Below are positions 16,242-25,174 of a stretch of 64,000 nucleotides of DNA, in pieces. The notes beneath the pieces are model-generated. The model saw nothing but the letters and a program-made list of their open reading frames with translations, was not told the DNA's origin and did not search any database. The position numbers were made by a program, and so were the translations under genes. Numbering within the stretch: the first letter of the stretch is position 1; each line of letters starts with the position of its first letter. Source of the DNA: Terriglobales bacterium (GTDB lineage Bacteria > Acidobacteriota > Terriglobia > Terriglobales > Acidobacteriaceae). Where the stretch lies: the NCBI GenBank assembly GCA_030038475.1, contig JASHOU010000216.1:1-64000 (forward strand), in the 5' to 3' direction.

Positions 16242-19200
16242 ATGTGGATAGTTGCCTTAGCGCTGCGCCGTCCGTACACCTTTGTGGTGATGGCGCTGCT
16301 GATCATTATTCTTACGCCGGTCACTATTCTGCGCACTCCAGTTGATATTTTTCCGGACATCAATATTCCCGTAGTCAGCGTGGTATGGAGCTATGACGGC
16401 ATGTCGCCGAGCGAGATGGCGGACCGGATCGTGAGCAATTCCGAGCGCGGATTCACGGTCACGGTCAACGACATCGAGCATCAGGAGTCGTTGGCGGTAC
16501 CGGGGAAGGCTGTGATCAAGATTTTTTTCCGGCCGAACGTCAACCTGTCGATGGCGATGACGCAAGTGACGGCAATGTGCCAGACCATACTGCGAGGATT
16601 GCCTCCGGGGACGACTCCGCCACTGGTCATTACCTATACGGCTTCGACGACGCCGATTGTGCAACTCGGCTTGAGCAGCAAGACGCTTCCGGAGCAGCAG
16701 GTTTTCGATCTGGCGCAGAATTTTCTGCGCACGCAGTTGACGACGGTGCAGGGTGCGGCGACTCCGTATCCATATGGCGGCAAGCCGCGGCAAATCCAGG
16801 TGGACCTCGATCCGGTCAAGCTCCAGACGTATGGGTTGGCGCCGGCCGACATTGTGAATGCGGTCTCATTACAGAACCTGATTCTGCCGGCGGGAACGAC
16901 GAAGATCGGACCGACTGAATACAACGTGGAGATGAATGGCACACCGAATACCATCGCTCAACTGAACGATCTGCCGGTGAAGACGACGAACTCTTCGACA
17001 CTTTACTTGCGCGACGTGGCCCACGTGCGGGATGGCTTCATTCCGCAGACCAACATCGTGCGGCAGGATGGCACGCGCGGCGTGCTGATGTCGATGTACA
17101 AACTGGGCGGCTCTTCGACGCTGACCGTGGTCGATGCCATCAAGGCGATGGTGCCGATCGCGTCGCAGTCGCTGCCGCGCGACCTGACCATCAAGGCTTT
17201 GTTCGACCAGTCGCTATTTGTGCGCGCCTCGATTCAGGGGGTGTTGCGGGAAGGCCTGATTGCCGCGGGTTTGACCGCGGCCATGATTTTGCTTTTTCTG
17301 GGCGACTGGCGGCCAACGATCATTATTGCGGTCTCGATTCCATTATCCATCTTTGTTTCGGTGATTCTGCTGAGCGCGCTGGGCCAGACCATCAACATCA
17401 TGACCCTCGGAGGACTGGCGCTCGCGGTCGGCATTCTGGTCGATGACGCCACTGTGGAAATTGAAAACATCGAGCGCAATCTGGCCATGGGCAAGGAGAT
17501 GAAGACGGCGATTCTCGACGGCGCGCAGCAGGTTGCCGTGCCCGCGTTTGTCTCGACGCTCTGCATCTGCATCGTGTTTCTGCCGATGTTCTTTCTGACT
17601 GGGGTCGCCAAATTTCTTTTCGTCCCCATGGCCGAAGCGGTCAGCTTCGCCATGCTCGCTTCCTACCTGCTGTCGCGAACGCTGATTCCCACGATGGTGA
17701 TGTACATCATGCGTGGGCACGAGCATCGCGCCGTCAATCCGACGAACATTCTCGCACGATATCAGCGGGGGTTCGAGCGCTGGTTTGAGAGAGTTCGGCG
17801 GGGCTACCAGGGCTTGCTCGAGACTACGCTCGAGCATCGCAAGTTATTCGCCGTTGGCTTTGCCGGCTTTTGTTTCCTGTCGCTCGGGTTGGTCTTTTTT
17901 CTCGGGCAGGATTTTTTCCCGCAAGTAGATGCGGGTCTCATCCGGCTGCATTTTCGCGCCCGGCCGGGACTGCGCGTGGAAGAAACAGCGCGGCTGTGTG
18001 ACGAAGTGGAGCAAGTGTTGCGCAGCGAGATTCCCGCACAGGAATTGCAGACCATGCTCGACAATATCGGCCTTCCCTATTCGAGCATCAATCTTTCCTA
18101 CAGCAGTTCGGGAGTGATTGGCACGAACGACGCCGAGGTTCTGATATCGCTCAATCCGGAGCATCATCATCCGACTGCACAATACATCCGCCGTTTGCGG
18201 CATCTGTTACCGCAGAAATTTCCGGGGGTGGAGTTTTTCTTCCAGCCGGCCGACATCGTCTCCCAGATTCTGAATTTTGGCTTACCGGCTCCGGTCGATA
18301 TTCAGGTTGTGGGCGCGGACATACGCACCAATTACGACATTGGGCAGAGAATCGCCAATCGCTTGCGCCTGATTCCCGGCGCGGCGGATGTGCACGTGCA
18401 GCAGATGATGAGCCTGCCCACACTTTTCCTGGACATGGACCGTACACGCATCAACCAGGTCGGAATGACGGCGCAAAACGTGGCGCAGAGCGTCCTGATC
18501 AGCTTGAGCGGAAGCTTCCAGACAACTCCGAACTTCTGGCTGAACCGAAGCAACGGAGTCACTTATCCCATCGCAGTGCAGGCGCCGCAGTACCGGGAAA
18601 CTTCGCTGCAGAATTTGATGAACACGCCGGTTACGAACGGGACTGAATCGCCGCAGGTGCTGGGCAATCTGGTGCAACTGACGCCGGTGACGCGTCCCGC
18701 AGTGGTCAACCACTACAACGTGCAACCGGTGATCGATGTTTATGCCAGCACACAAGGACGTGATTTAGGCGGGGTAGCATCGGATATCATGAAGGCGCTG
18801 AAGCCCTTCCAGGACCATCTTCCGCGCGGAACGCAGATCATCGTCCGCGGGCAGGTGCAGACCATGAGGTCTTCGTTCTTCGGCCTGGGATTTGGACTGG
18901 TGGGCGCGATTGTATTGGTTTACCTGCTCATCGTGGTCAACTTCCAGTCCTGGCTCGATCCCTTTATCATTATTACTGCGTTGCCCGGAGCGCTGGCGGG
19001 AATCTGCTGGTTCCTGCTGATTACGCGCACTACGCTGAGCGTGCCCTCGCTGACGGGCGCGGTGATGTGCATGGGTGTGGCGACGGCGAACTCCATTCTG
19101 CTGGTTTCGTTTTCCCGCGACCGCATGAATGCGGGGGCGCCGGCGCTCGAAGCCGTGCTCGAAGCGGGCTATACGCGTATGCGGCCGGTGATCATGACGG

Positions 19201-19394
19201 CGCTGGCGATGATTATCGGCATGGTGCCAATGGCGTTGGGTTTTGGCGAGGGCGGCGAGCAGAACGCTCCGCTGGGCCGAGCCGTGGTCGGAGGCCTTAT
19301 CTTTGCCACTGTGGCTACGTTATTTTTCGTGCCTAGTGTATTTACCATTATTCATGGCCGCCGCGAGGCACGGCTGAAGCTGAAGCAGGAATAG
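16242..19394 (+). CDS. RND efflux transporter permease subunit
   Basis: A 1050-residue inner-membrane RND pump of the AcrB-like superfamily. It has the N-terminal TM1 (residues about 10-30), a large periplasmic loop, TM2-6 with GGLALAVGILVDDATVEIEN (the paired aspartates of the proton relay), a second periplasmic loop and a final TM block. The TM10 segment aligned with AcrB K940 reads GVATANSILLVSF, with alanine in place of the lysine. This resembles a distinct RND branch and leaves substrate type, drug or metal, open. First gene of a three-gene operon with adaptor and outer-membrane factor; TetR is divergent. No strong Shine-Dalgarno is visible before the ATG. Confidence 0.92.
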   Translation: MWIVALALRRPYTFVVMALLIIILTPVTILRTPVDIFPDINIPVVSVVWSYDGMSPSEMADRIVSNSERGFTVTVNDIEHQESLAVPGKAVIKIFFRPNVNLSMAMTQVTAMCQTILRGLPPGTTPPLVITYTASTTPIVQLGLSSKTLPEQQVFDLAQNFLRTQLTTVQGAATPYPYGGKPRQIQVDLDPVKLQTYGLAPADIVNAVSLQNLILPAGTTKIGPTEYNVEMNGTPNTIAQLNDLPVKTTNSSTLYLRDVAHVRDGFIPQTNIVRQDGTRGVLMSMYKLGGSSTLTVVDAIKAMVPIASQSLPRDLTIKALFDQSLFVRASIQGVLREGLIAAGLTAAMILLFLGDWRPTIIIAVSIPLSIFVSVILLSALGQTINIMTLGGLALAVGILVDDATVEIENIERNLAMGKEMKTAILDGAQQVAVPAFVSTLCICIVFLPMFFLTGVAKFLFVPMAEAVSFAMLASYLLSRTLIPTMVMYIMRGHEHRAVNPTNILARYQRGFERWFERVRRGYQGLLETTLEHRKLFAVGFAGFCFLSLGLVFFLGQDFFPQVDAGLIRLHFRARPGLRVEETARLCDEVEQVLRSEIPAQELQTMLDNIGLPYSSINLSYSSSGVIGTNDAEVLISLNPEHHHPTAQYIRRLRHLLPQKFPGVEFFFQPADIVSQILNFGLPAPVDIQVVGADIRTNYDIGQRIANRLRLIPGAADVHVQQMMSLPTLFLDMDRTRINQVGMTAQNVAQSVLISLSGSFQTTPNFWLNRSNGVTYPIAVQAPQYRETSLQNLMNTPVTNGTESPQVLGNLVQLTPVTRPAVVNHYNVQPVIDVYASTQGRDLGGVASDIMKALKPFQDHLPRGTQIIVRGQVQTMRSSFFGLGFGLVGAIVLVYLLIVVNFQSWLDPFIIITALPGALAGICWFLLITRTTLSVPSLTGAVMCMGVATANSILLVSFSRDRMNAGAPALEAVLEAGYTRMRPVIMTALAMIIGMVPMALGFGEGGEQNAPLGRAVVGGLIFATVATLFFVPSVFTIIHGRREARLKLKQE

Positions 19395-19449
19395 ACGGCA
19401 ATCAAGTTAGCATGCAGCAGAGCAAGACAAGTTGTCGGAGAACGTCATT

Positions 19450-20682
19450 ATGTCAGTGCAACCGCCGGTAACGTTTGAGCGGAACGAAACGCAATCCCCG
19501 CCGGAATACCCACGGCCTTCCGGTCCGGAGCGGGCTCCGGCCAGCCATGCAAAGCTGCTGGTGGGCGCGGTGCTGCTGGTGTTGATCACGGCCGGCGTAG
19601 TCACGTTTCTAAACCGTAAAAGCGAAAGCGACGCGCTGGCCAAGGAAACCGATGCCATCGCCATTCCGACGGTCGCGGTGGTGCAGCCTCAAACCGAGCC
19701 GGGAAACGATGAATTGGTTTTGCCTGGGAACTTGCAGGCGTACATCGAATCTCCTATTTTTGCCCGCACCAATGGTTACCTGCTGCAGTGGTACAAGGAC
19801 ATTGGCAGCAAGGTGCAAAAGGGCGAACTGCTGGCGGCGATCGACACACCCGAGGTCGATCAGGAGCTATCGCAGGCAAGAGCAACACGCGAGCAGATCA
19901 AGGCGGCTCTGGCGATGGCCAAGATTTCGGCCGACCGCTGGGCCAATCTGCGCAAGACGGACTCGGTGTCGCAGCAGGAGGCCGATCAGCAATCGAGCGG
20001 CTACGAGCAGGCGCAAGCCAACATGGCGGCGGCGGATGCAAATGTTCGACGCCTGGAACAGCTGGAATCCTTCAAGAACGTATACGCTCCATTTTCCGGC
20101 GTGCTGACGCGGCGCAACGTCGATCCCGGCGCACTTATCAATTCCGGCGCGCAGGCCAATGGCAGAGAGTTGTTTGATATCGCGCGGGTCGATCCGCTGC
20201 GCGTTTATGTGAGCGTTCCTCAGGCCTACGCGCCGAACATCAAAGTTGGCATGAAGGCGAACGTCACGCTGCAGGAGTTTCCTGGGCAGAAATTTGTTGG
20301 CACGGTAGTGCGCACCGCCGATGCCATCGATATGGCGACGCGCACCCTGAACACCGAAGTCGACGTTCCCAACAAAGATGGCAAGCTGCTGCCGGGTTCT
20401 CTGGGCCAGGTGCATTTTGCGACTGGGACTTCCGTTCCGAGAATTACGATTCCGGTGAACGCCATGCTCTTCCGCGCGCAAGGGCCGCAGGTCGCGGTGG
20501 TCGATAAGGACAGCAAAGTGCATCTGCGGCCCATCAGCATTGGACGCGACTTTGGCGCCACGCTCGAGATTGTCGGCGGGCTGGACATGAGCGATCAGAT
20601 CATCATCAATCCCTCCGACTCGCTCGAGGAAGGCCAGCAGGTTCACGTCGCCAAGCCAAGTACGGGAGAGGCTGGTTCGTGA
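19450..20682 (+). CDS. RND periplasmic adaptor subunit (membrane fusion protein)
   Basis: A 410-residue HlyD/AcrA-type adaptor. A single N-terminal transmembrane anchor (LLVGAVLLVLITAGVVTFL) is followed by a lipoyl-like half-motif (DIGSKVQKGELLAAIDTPEV), a coiled-coil hairpin (EQIKAALAMAKISADRWANL to NVRRLEQLES), the second lipoyl half (YAPFSGVLTRRNVDPGALI) and beta-barrel and membrane-proximal domains. It bridges pump and outer-membrane channel. I chose the ATG at 19450 because GGAG lies 9 nt upstream; a TTG at 19432 would add six residues. It overlaps the next gene by 4 nt (GTGA), indicating translational coupling. Confidence 0.93.
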   Translation: MSVQPPVTFERNETQSPPEYPRPSGPERAPASHAKLLVGAVLLVLITAGVVTFLNRKSESDALAKETDAIAIPTVAVVQPQTEPGNDELVLPGNLQAYIESPIFARTNGYLLQWYKDIGSKVQKGELLAAIDTPEVDQELSQARATREQIKAALAMAKISADRWANLRKTDSVSQQEADQQSSGYEQAQANMAAADANVRRLEQLESFKNVYAPFSGVLTRRNVDPGALINSGAQANGRELFDIARVDPLRVYVSVPQAYAPNIKVGMKANVTLQEFPGQKFVGTVVRTADAIDMATRTLNTEVDVPNKDGKLLPGSLGQVHFATGTSVPRITIPVNAMLFRAQGPQVAVVDKDSKVHLRPISIGRDFGATLEIVGGLDMSDQIIINPSDSLEEGQQVHVAKPSTGEAGS

Positions 20683-22271
20683 AGCGCAATCCTCACCACG
20701 GAGCCACGGAGAAAAGCGGCTTCATGATTTCGTCGCTCGTCAAGCAACTGCGACTTGGGAATGAGCAGCTAAGAGAGCATTCCTCCGCGTCTCTGTGTCT
20801 CCGTGGCGGGTGTTGCGCTTTGCTGGTGGTGGCGTTGCTCTCGGGCTTGGGATGCACCGTTGGCCCGCGATACAAGCGGCCTGCCGTGCAGGTTCCCGAC
20901 ACCTGGAAGGGTGAAGGACCGTGGCAAGCCGCGGCGCCCAAAGATGCCATTCCCAAAGGCGCGTGGTGGCAGGTATTTCATGATGCCGAGCTCGACCAGC
21001 TAGAGCAGGATGTGCTTGCGGCCAACCAGTCGCTGACGGCGGCGCAGAACCGTCTGCTGGAGGCGCGGGCGCAGGCGCGCATCGCGTCCGCGGCATATTT
21101 TCCAACGCTCAGCGCCGACCCGAGTGGCGTGCGTCAGCGCTACTCCGGCAACCGGCCGCTGGAGGGCGCCAACCCTGCGCAGGTCAAGCCCGACACCGAG
21201 AACGATTTCACCGTCCCATTTTCCGTCAGCTACGAGCTGGATTTATTCGGGCGCGTGCGCCGCACTATGGAGGCTGCCAATGCTTCGCTCCAGGGCAGCG
21301 CCGCCGATCTCGAAAACGTTCGCCTGGTGCTGACCGCCGAACTCGCCGCCGATTATTTCAACCTGCGCGAACTCGACCGCGAGGCGGGAGTGGTGCGGGA
21401 ATCGGTCGACATTCAGCAAAAAGGATTGGACCTGGTCAACCGTCGCCACGCAGGCGGAGTCGCCTCCGGGCTGGAAGTGGCGCAGCAAGCGGCATTGCTG
21501 AAGGCGACTGCGGCTCAGCTTTCGCTCGTCCAACAACAGCGCGCGCAATATGAACATGCCATTGCTGTTCTGGTGGGGAAATCGGCTTCGGTTTTCAGCG
21601 TCGCCGAAGCGCCTTTCAACGTTACTCCTCCAGCGATTCCAACCGGAGTTCCTTCCGAAATTCTGGAGCGGCGCCCCGACGTGGCAACCAGCGAACGCCA
21701 GATGGCATTTGAAAATGCGCAAGTTGGCATAGCGCTGACCGCGTTTTATCCGCACATCACGCTTTCCGGCAGCGGCGGATGGGAAAGCCGCAACCTCGCC
21801 GCGTTGCTCAACGCTCCTAGCGCCTTCTGGTCGCTGGGCGGCGATGCGCTACAGCCGATTCTGAATGGCGGCCGTAATCGCGCCAACCTGGCGTCAGCGC
21901 GCGCCGCCTATGACGAATCGGTCGCCAACTACCGCGAAGCTGTGCTGGAGGCATTCCAGCAGGTGGAGGATGGGCTTTCAGGATTGAGCTTGCTCGATCA
22001 GGCGGCGAAGACACAACAGGCGGCGGTCACCGAGTCGCAGCGCGCTCTCGATATCGCCAATGACCGCTATGTTGGCGGGTTGACCACCTACCTCGATGTA
22101 ATCACCGCCCAATCAACGCTGCTGAGCAATGAACGCCTGGCGACGCAACTGCTCGGCCAGCAGATGGTCACCTCGGTTTATCTGGTGAAGGCTCTGGGCG
22201 GCAGCTGGGATGCTTCCGCCATTCAGAATGAACAGGTCAGGCCCAAGCTGGTGCAGGCGATACAGCAGTAA
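20679..22271 (+). CDS. Outer-membrane efflux lipoprotein (OprM/NodT type)
   Basis: A TolC-like channel of the NodT/OprM subfamily, 530 residues from GTG 20679. A lipobox-like LLSGLGC (cysteine near residue 59) is followed by TVGPRYKRPAVQVPDTWKG, the usual start of these lipoproteins. Two OEP repeats with long helices follow (LDQLEQDVLAANQSLTAAQN; GLDLVNRRHAGGVASGLEVA). The N-terminal extension before the lipobox is unusually long and is partly encoded by an 8-nt-period repeat element (20695-20809). A shorter start at ATG 20724 still lies inside the element. Stop-start overlap with the adaptor supports one operon. Confidence 0.9.
   Translation: MKRNPHHGATEKSGFMISSLVKQLRLGNEQLREHSSASLCLRGGCCALLVVALLSGLGCTVGPRYKRPAVQVPDTWKGEGPWQAAAPKDAIPKGAWWQVFHDAELDQLEQDVLAANQSLTAAQNRLLEARAQARIASAAYFPTLSADPSGVRQRYSGNRPLEGANPAQVKPDTENDFTVPFSVSYELDLFGRVRRTMEAANASLQGSAADLENVRLVLTAELAADYFNLRELDREAGVVRESVDIQQKGLDLVNRRHAGGVASGLEVAQQAALLKATAAQLSLVQQQRAQYEHAIAVLVGKSASVFSVAEAPFNVTPPAIPTGVPSEILERRPDVATSERQMAFENAQVGIALTAFYPHITLSGSGGWESRNLAALLNAPSAFWSLGGDALQPILNGGRNRANLASARAAYDESVANYREAVLEAFQQVEDGLSGLSLLDQAAKTQQAAVTESQRALDIANDRYVGGLTTYLDVITAQSTLLSNERLATQLLGQQMVTSVYLVKALGGSWDASAIQNEQVRPKLVQAIQQ
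20695..20809. repeat. CCACGGAG-type paired array inside a coding region
   Basis: The left arm near 20695-20715 has CACCACGGA and GCCACGGA units. The right arm at 20781-20809 has TCCTCCGC, GTCTCTGT, GTCTCCGT, an 8-nt period and reverse complement of the left. This kind of ACGGAG/ACAGAG repeat is common in spacers of several phyla, from my general knowledge. Here it is inserted in frame in the first 45 codons of the outer-membrane channel gene. Confidence 0.75.
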
Positions 22272-22377
22272 TTCCGATGCAAGCTGATCGAAACGCGATT
22301 TTGCGCGTCATTCAATTTGCGCGCAGAATCTGCATGGCAATATGCGGGGCGTTGAATTTGCGCGGCCGCACGTGCGG

Positions 22378-22785
22378 CTAGGTTGTCGCTCGCGGATGGC
22401 CGTTGTGGCGCGAACGAATCTCGCGCTCGGCAATCAGCCAATCCTGATTTTCGTCGCCGCCAGCCGAGATCGCCCGGCGCTGAAGATAGAGTTCGTAGGC
22501 GCGACGTCGAATCTCGTCCTCAATATTGATATCGCGCGAAACCGCATTGTTCGGAACAAAATTGTTCGGAACCAGACTGAGAGCCGATTTCGCGTTTTGG
22601 CGAACTTCGCCCGTTACAACCGTGTTCGTTACATCCCTGGCAACTACGGGCTTTGCGGTTTCGGTGTCAACGACATCCTGAATCACTTCTTTAATCACTT
22701 CCGGCGCAACCTGCGCAGCGCCGGACTGAATTGCAGTTTTCTTGCTACGAGTGATGGTACCGCTTCCATTTGCTTTGCGAGGCAT
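22378..22785 (-). CDS. DUF2934 domain protein
   Basis: A 135-residue protein. The C-terminal third, DEIRRRAYELYLQRRAIS followed by DENQDWLIAEREI, matches the DUF2934 signature (RAYELY, then DW-x2-AE). The N-terminal 60 residues are basic then Val/Thr-rich, with MPRKANGSG at the start and EVIKEVIQDVVDTETAK in the middle. I chose the ATG at 22785 because AAGGAG lies 8 nt upstream; the longer frame adds 20 residues without support. The function of DUF2934 is unknown. It converges with the efflux operon, 106 bp away. Confidence 0.8.
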   Translation of the reverse strand: MPRKANGSGTITRSKKTAIQSGAAQVAPEVIKEVIQDVVDTETAKPVVARDVTNTVVTGEVRQNAKSALSLVPNNFVPNNAVSRDINIEDEIRRRAYELYLQRRAISAGGDENQDWLIAEREIRSRHNGHPRATT

Positions 22786-23093
22786 ACTGTACTCCTTACA
22801 GATTCCCAACTCCAGAAGTGGCTTTGCACAATGAATAAGCGACATATACTGTCCTCGTCGCTATCCAGCTATTTTGCAATGATTGCTATCTATAAATATA
22901 ACGCGGCGGACTGTGGAATTGTGGCGTCAAATTCATTTTTTCCGTACATGAAAAGGTACTCTTCCGGACAATGATCGAGAGGACGGAGGACTCGGAGAAC
23001 AATGGCGAGAGAACAGCGCGAAAGTACTCCGGTAACTTGTCGAAAGCCTGTCGGTACCCGCAGGATGTATGGGGAGGCCTAGAGGCCACAACC
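22786..23093. other. 308-bp divergent spacer
   Basis: Spacer between the DUF2934 gene and the GAF-like gene. It is locally AT-rich around 22870-22960, which fits promoters, but I see no definite -35/-10 pair, hairpin or array. An open frame crossing it on the plus strand is a shadow of the DUF2934 gene. Confidence 0.45.
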
Positions 23094-23672
23094 ATGTCAT
23101 CAACCGGGTCATCGAGCGGCAATCAGGGTTCTGCGGCGAAGACCGCCAAGACGAGCCTCAGCGAATTGGAGGCCATGCTCTCCCAATCTGCGGGGTCCGA
23201 GGCGGTATGCCGGAAGCTGGCGCAAATTCTACGTGTGCGCCGCAGCGAAGTAGCACTGCTCAGGCTGGAAAAAGGCAGCCTGCGATTCATCTTTCCACCC
23301 GAGCTGCGATCTGCGGGTGTGTTGCCATTGAGTGGATCGGCCGTGGCGGCGCGAACGGCAGCTACGCGAACTCCATTGCTCTCGAATAATTTCATGCGCG
23401 TGCGGCACGTCAGCCTGTTTGAAGCGGTGAAGCTTGGCGCTGGAGCCGACGAAGAGGAGAAAAACCAGGAGCAAATGCCGATTCAGAAAATCATCTCCGT
23501 TCCTGTGCTGCCCGCCGGAGGAGGCGTGATTGGAGTGGTGCAGGTTTCGCGCAAAGGACTCGATGCTTCGCTCTCGGGCGCGGACTTCACCTCCGAAGAT
23601 TTGAAGCAACTGGAGCAGGCCGCGGAAATTCTTGCCCGCATGCCGTTCATGCAGGAAGGCGCAGAGCTCTAG
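23094..23672 (+). CDS. GAF-like domain protein
   Basis: A 192-residue protein. After a Ser/Gly-rich start, residues about 25-185 resemble a GAF domain: an initial helix (LSELEAMLSQSAGSEAVCRK), strands with EVALLRLEKGSLRFIFPPEL, a central loop, and the terminal block IISVPVLPAGGGVIGVVQVS followed by SEDLKQLEQAAEILA. GAF domains bind small ligands or mediate dimerisation. No output domain is attached, so it may act with a separate partner. I chose the ATG at 23094 with AGAGG 8 nt upstream. It converges with an HI0933-family gene, and the spacer is filled by paired heptamer arrays. Confidence 0.72.
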   Translation: MSSTGSSSGNQGSAAKTAKTSLSELEAMLSQSAGSEAVCRKLAQILRVRRSEVALLRLEKGSLRFIFPPELRSAGVLPLSGSAVAARTAATRTPLLSNNFMRVRHVSLFEAVKLGAGADEEEKNQEQMPIQKIISVPVLPAGGGVIGVVQVSRKGLDASLSGADFTSEDLKQLEQAAEILARMPFMQEGAEL

Positions 23673-23673
23673 G

Positions 23674-23757
23674 ATTTGTAATTGGTAATTGGTAATTTGT
23701 AATTTGTAATTTTCAAAGCGGATCTAATTTAAGTTTCAATTACAAATTACCAATTGC
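23674..23757. repeat. Paired edge arrays filling a convergent spacer (7-nt period)
   Basis: The left arm at 23674-23715 has six heptamers: ATTTGTA, ATTGGTA, ATTGGTA, ATTTGTA, ATTTGTA, ATTTTCA. The right arm at about 23733-23757 is the reverse-complement type (GTTTCAA, TTACAAA, TTACCAA, TTGCC). The pair runs from 1 nt after the GAF gene stop to 1 nt before the stop of the opposing gene. It is the same motif family as the hscB-hscA spacer 12 kb away. Confidence 0.9.
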
Positions 23758-23758
23758 C

Positions 23759-24952
23759 CTACACCGCTTGCCCGGCGCAAAATCCCGACGCCCACGCCCA
23801 CTGAAAATTGAAGCCGCCGAGCTGGCCGGTAACGTCAACTACTTCTCCGATGAAAAAGAGTCCGGGCACTTTTCGCGATTCCATCGTCTGCGCGGAAAGT
23901 TCGCCGGTATCGACGCCGCCGGCGGTGACCTCCGCTTTGCCGTAGCCTTCGGTTGCCTCGGGCCTGACTTCCCATGCGTGCAAGTGCCGTTCGGCGGCGG
24001 CGATGGCGCGGCCGGAGTTTCCCTCCAGGGGATAAATTTCGCACCAGCGATCGGCGAAACGGCGCGGCAAAATTTCTCGCAGCACCGATTTCCAACTCGC
24101 CTCATCGCGGCGCCCCCGCAATTGCAACTTGGCAGCGAGATCACGGCCCGGCACAAGGTCCAGTTGAATTGGCGCTTTGCCGTCCCAATAAGAAGAGATT
24201 TGTAGAATTGCGGGGCCGCTGATACCGCAATGAGTGAAGATCATATTTTCGCGGAAAGCTTGCTTTGCGTTGTGCCTAGCGTGGTGGCTGGCGCTGCGAA
24301 TCGAAGCAACTACTTCAGTCGAGATTCCCGCAAGATCGCACCAGCGTCGGCGGTCGGCTTCGCTGAAGACCAGAGGAACCAGCACGGCGCGCGGCGGCTC
24401 GATCTTCAAGGCGAATTGCCGGGCCAGATCGTAACCGAATGAAGTTGCGCCGATTTTCGGGATGGATAAGCCCCCGGTGGCGACCACAAGGCGTGGCGCA
24501 GTGTAGGCAGCGTTTTCTGTTTGAATCGTGAACGACTTCTCCTTATCTATGGAATTGACCTTCACACTGCAGCGAATCTGTACTCCGGCATCGCGGCATT
24601 CGCGCTCCAGCATAGAGGTAATGTCGTTCGCGGCGCGGTCGCAAAACAACTGCCCGAGTTTTTTCTCGTGATAGGGAATGCCATGTTTTTCCACCAGGCG
24701 AATGAAATCTGCCGGTGCGTAGCGGGCGAGCGCCGACTTCGCGAAATGCGGGTTGGCCGACAAAAAATTCTCAGGCCTGGTATGCAGGTTGGTGAAGTTG
24801 CAGCGCCCGCCGCCGGAAATCAGAATCTTCTTGCCGATTCGATCCGCGCGTTCGAGCACCAGCACGCGTCGTCCGCGCTTGCCGGCTTCAATGGCGCACA
24901 TCAGGCCGGCAGAGCCCGCTCCGAGAACGATGACGTCGTAGTTTTGATCCAC
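23759..24952 (-). CDS. HI0933-family FAD-dependent oxidoreductase
   Basis: A 397-residue flavoprotein of the HI0933/YhiN/BaiN family. The N-terminal dinucleotide motif is VIVLGAGSAGLMCAIEAGKRG followed by the family signature SGGGRCNFTN. Further blocks are LVVATGGLSIPKIGATSFGY and FTHCGISGPAILQISSYW, and the C-terminal VDVTGQLGGFNFQWAWASG closes the FAD site. Family members are mostly uncharacterised NAD(P)/FAD oxidoreductases. Length fits the family (about 390-420). It is probably monocistronic. Confidence 0.92.
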   Translation of the reverse strand: MDQNYDVIVLGAGSAGLMCAIEAGKRGRRVLVLERADRIGKKILISGGGRCNFTNLHTRPENFLSANPHFAKSALARYAPADFIRLVEKHGIPYHEKKLGQLFCDRAANDITSMLERECRDAGVQIRCSVKVNSIDKEKSFTIQTENAAYTAPRLVVATGGLSIPKIGATSFGYDLARQFALKIEPPRAVLVPLVFSEADRRRWCDLAGISTEVVASIRSASHHARHNAKQAFRENMIFTHCGISGPAILQISSYWDGKAPIQLDLVPGRDLAAKLQLRGRRDEASWKSVLREILPRRFADRWCEIYPLEGNSGRAIAAAERHLHAWEVRPEATEGYGKAEVTAGGVDTGELSAQTMESRKVPGLFFIGEVVDVTGQLGGFNFQWAWASGFCAGQAV

Positions 24953-25174
24953 GTTTACGATTTACTTCGGCTGATTTCGGCTGATCAACCCTGGAAACGA
25001 GCTTAGCAAAGCGCTGCATGGTTGTCTGGTTTGATATGCTGGTTCAAATCCGGGAGTTGCGATTTTCGAATTGCGGCTCGCAAGCGGCCGTGCTGTTGAC
25101 TCCGCGAATTTCGGGCTTCGACTTTCGGGCTTCGATTTACCTGGCACACAACTTTCACTCCAACGGATTCGTAC

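Noticed and set aside
22342-22974. 210-codon plus-strand frame opposite the DUF2934 gene
   Set aside because: The minus-strand gene has a good Shine-Dalgarno and a family signature; this frame has neither.
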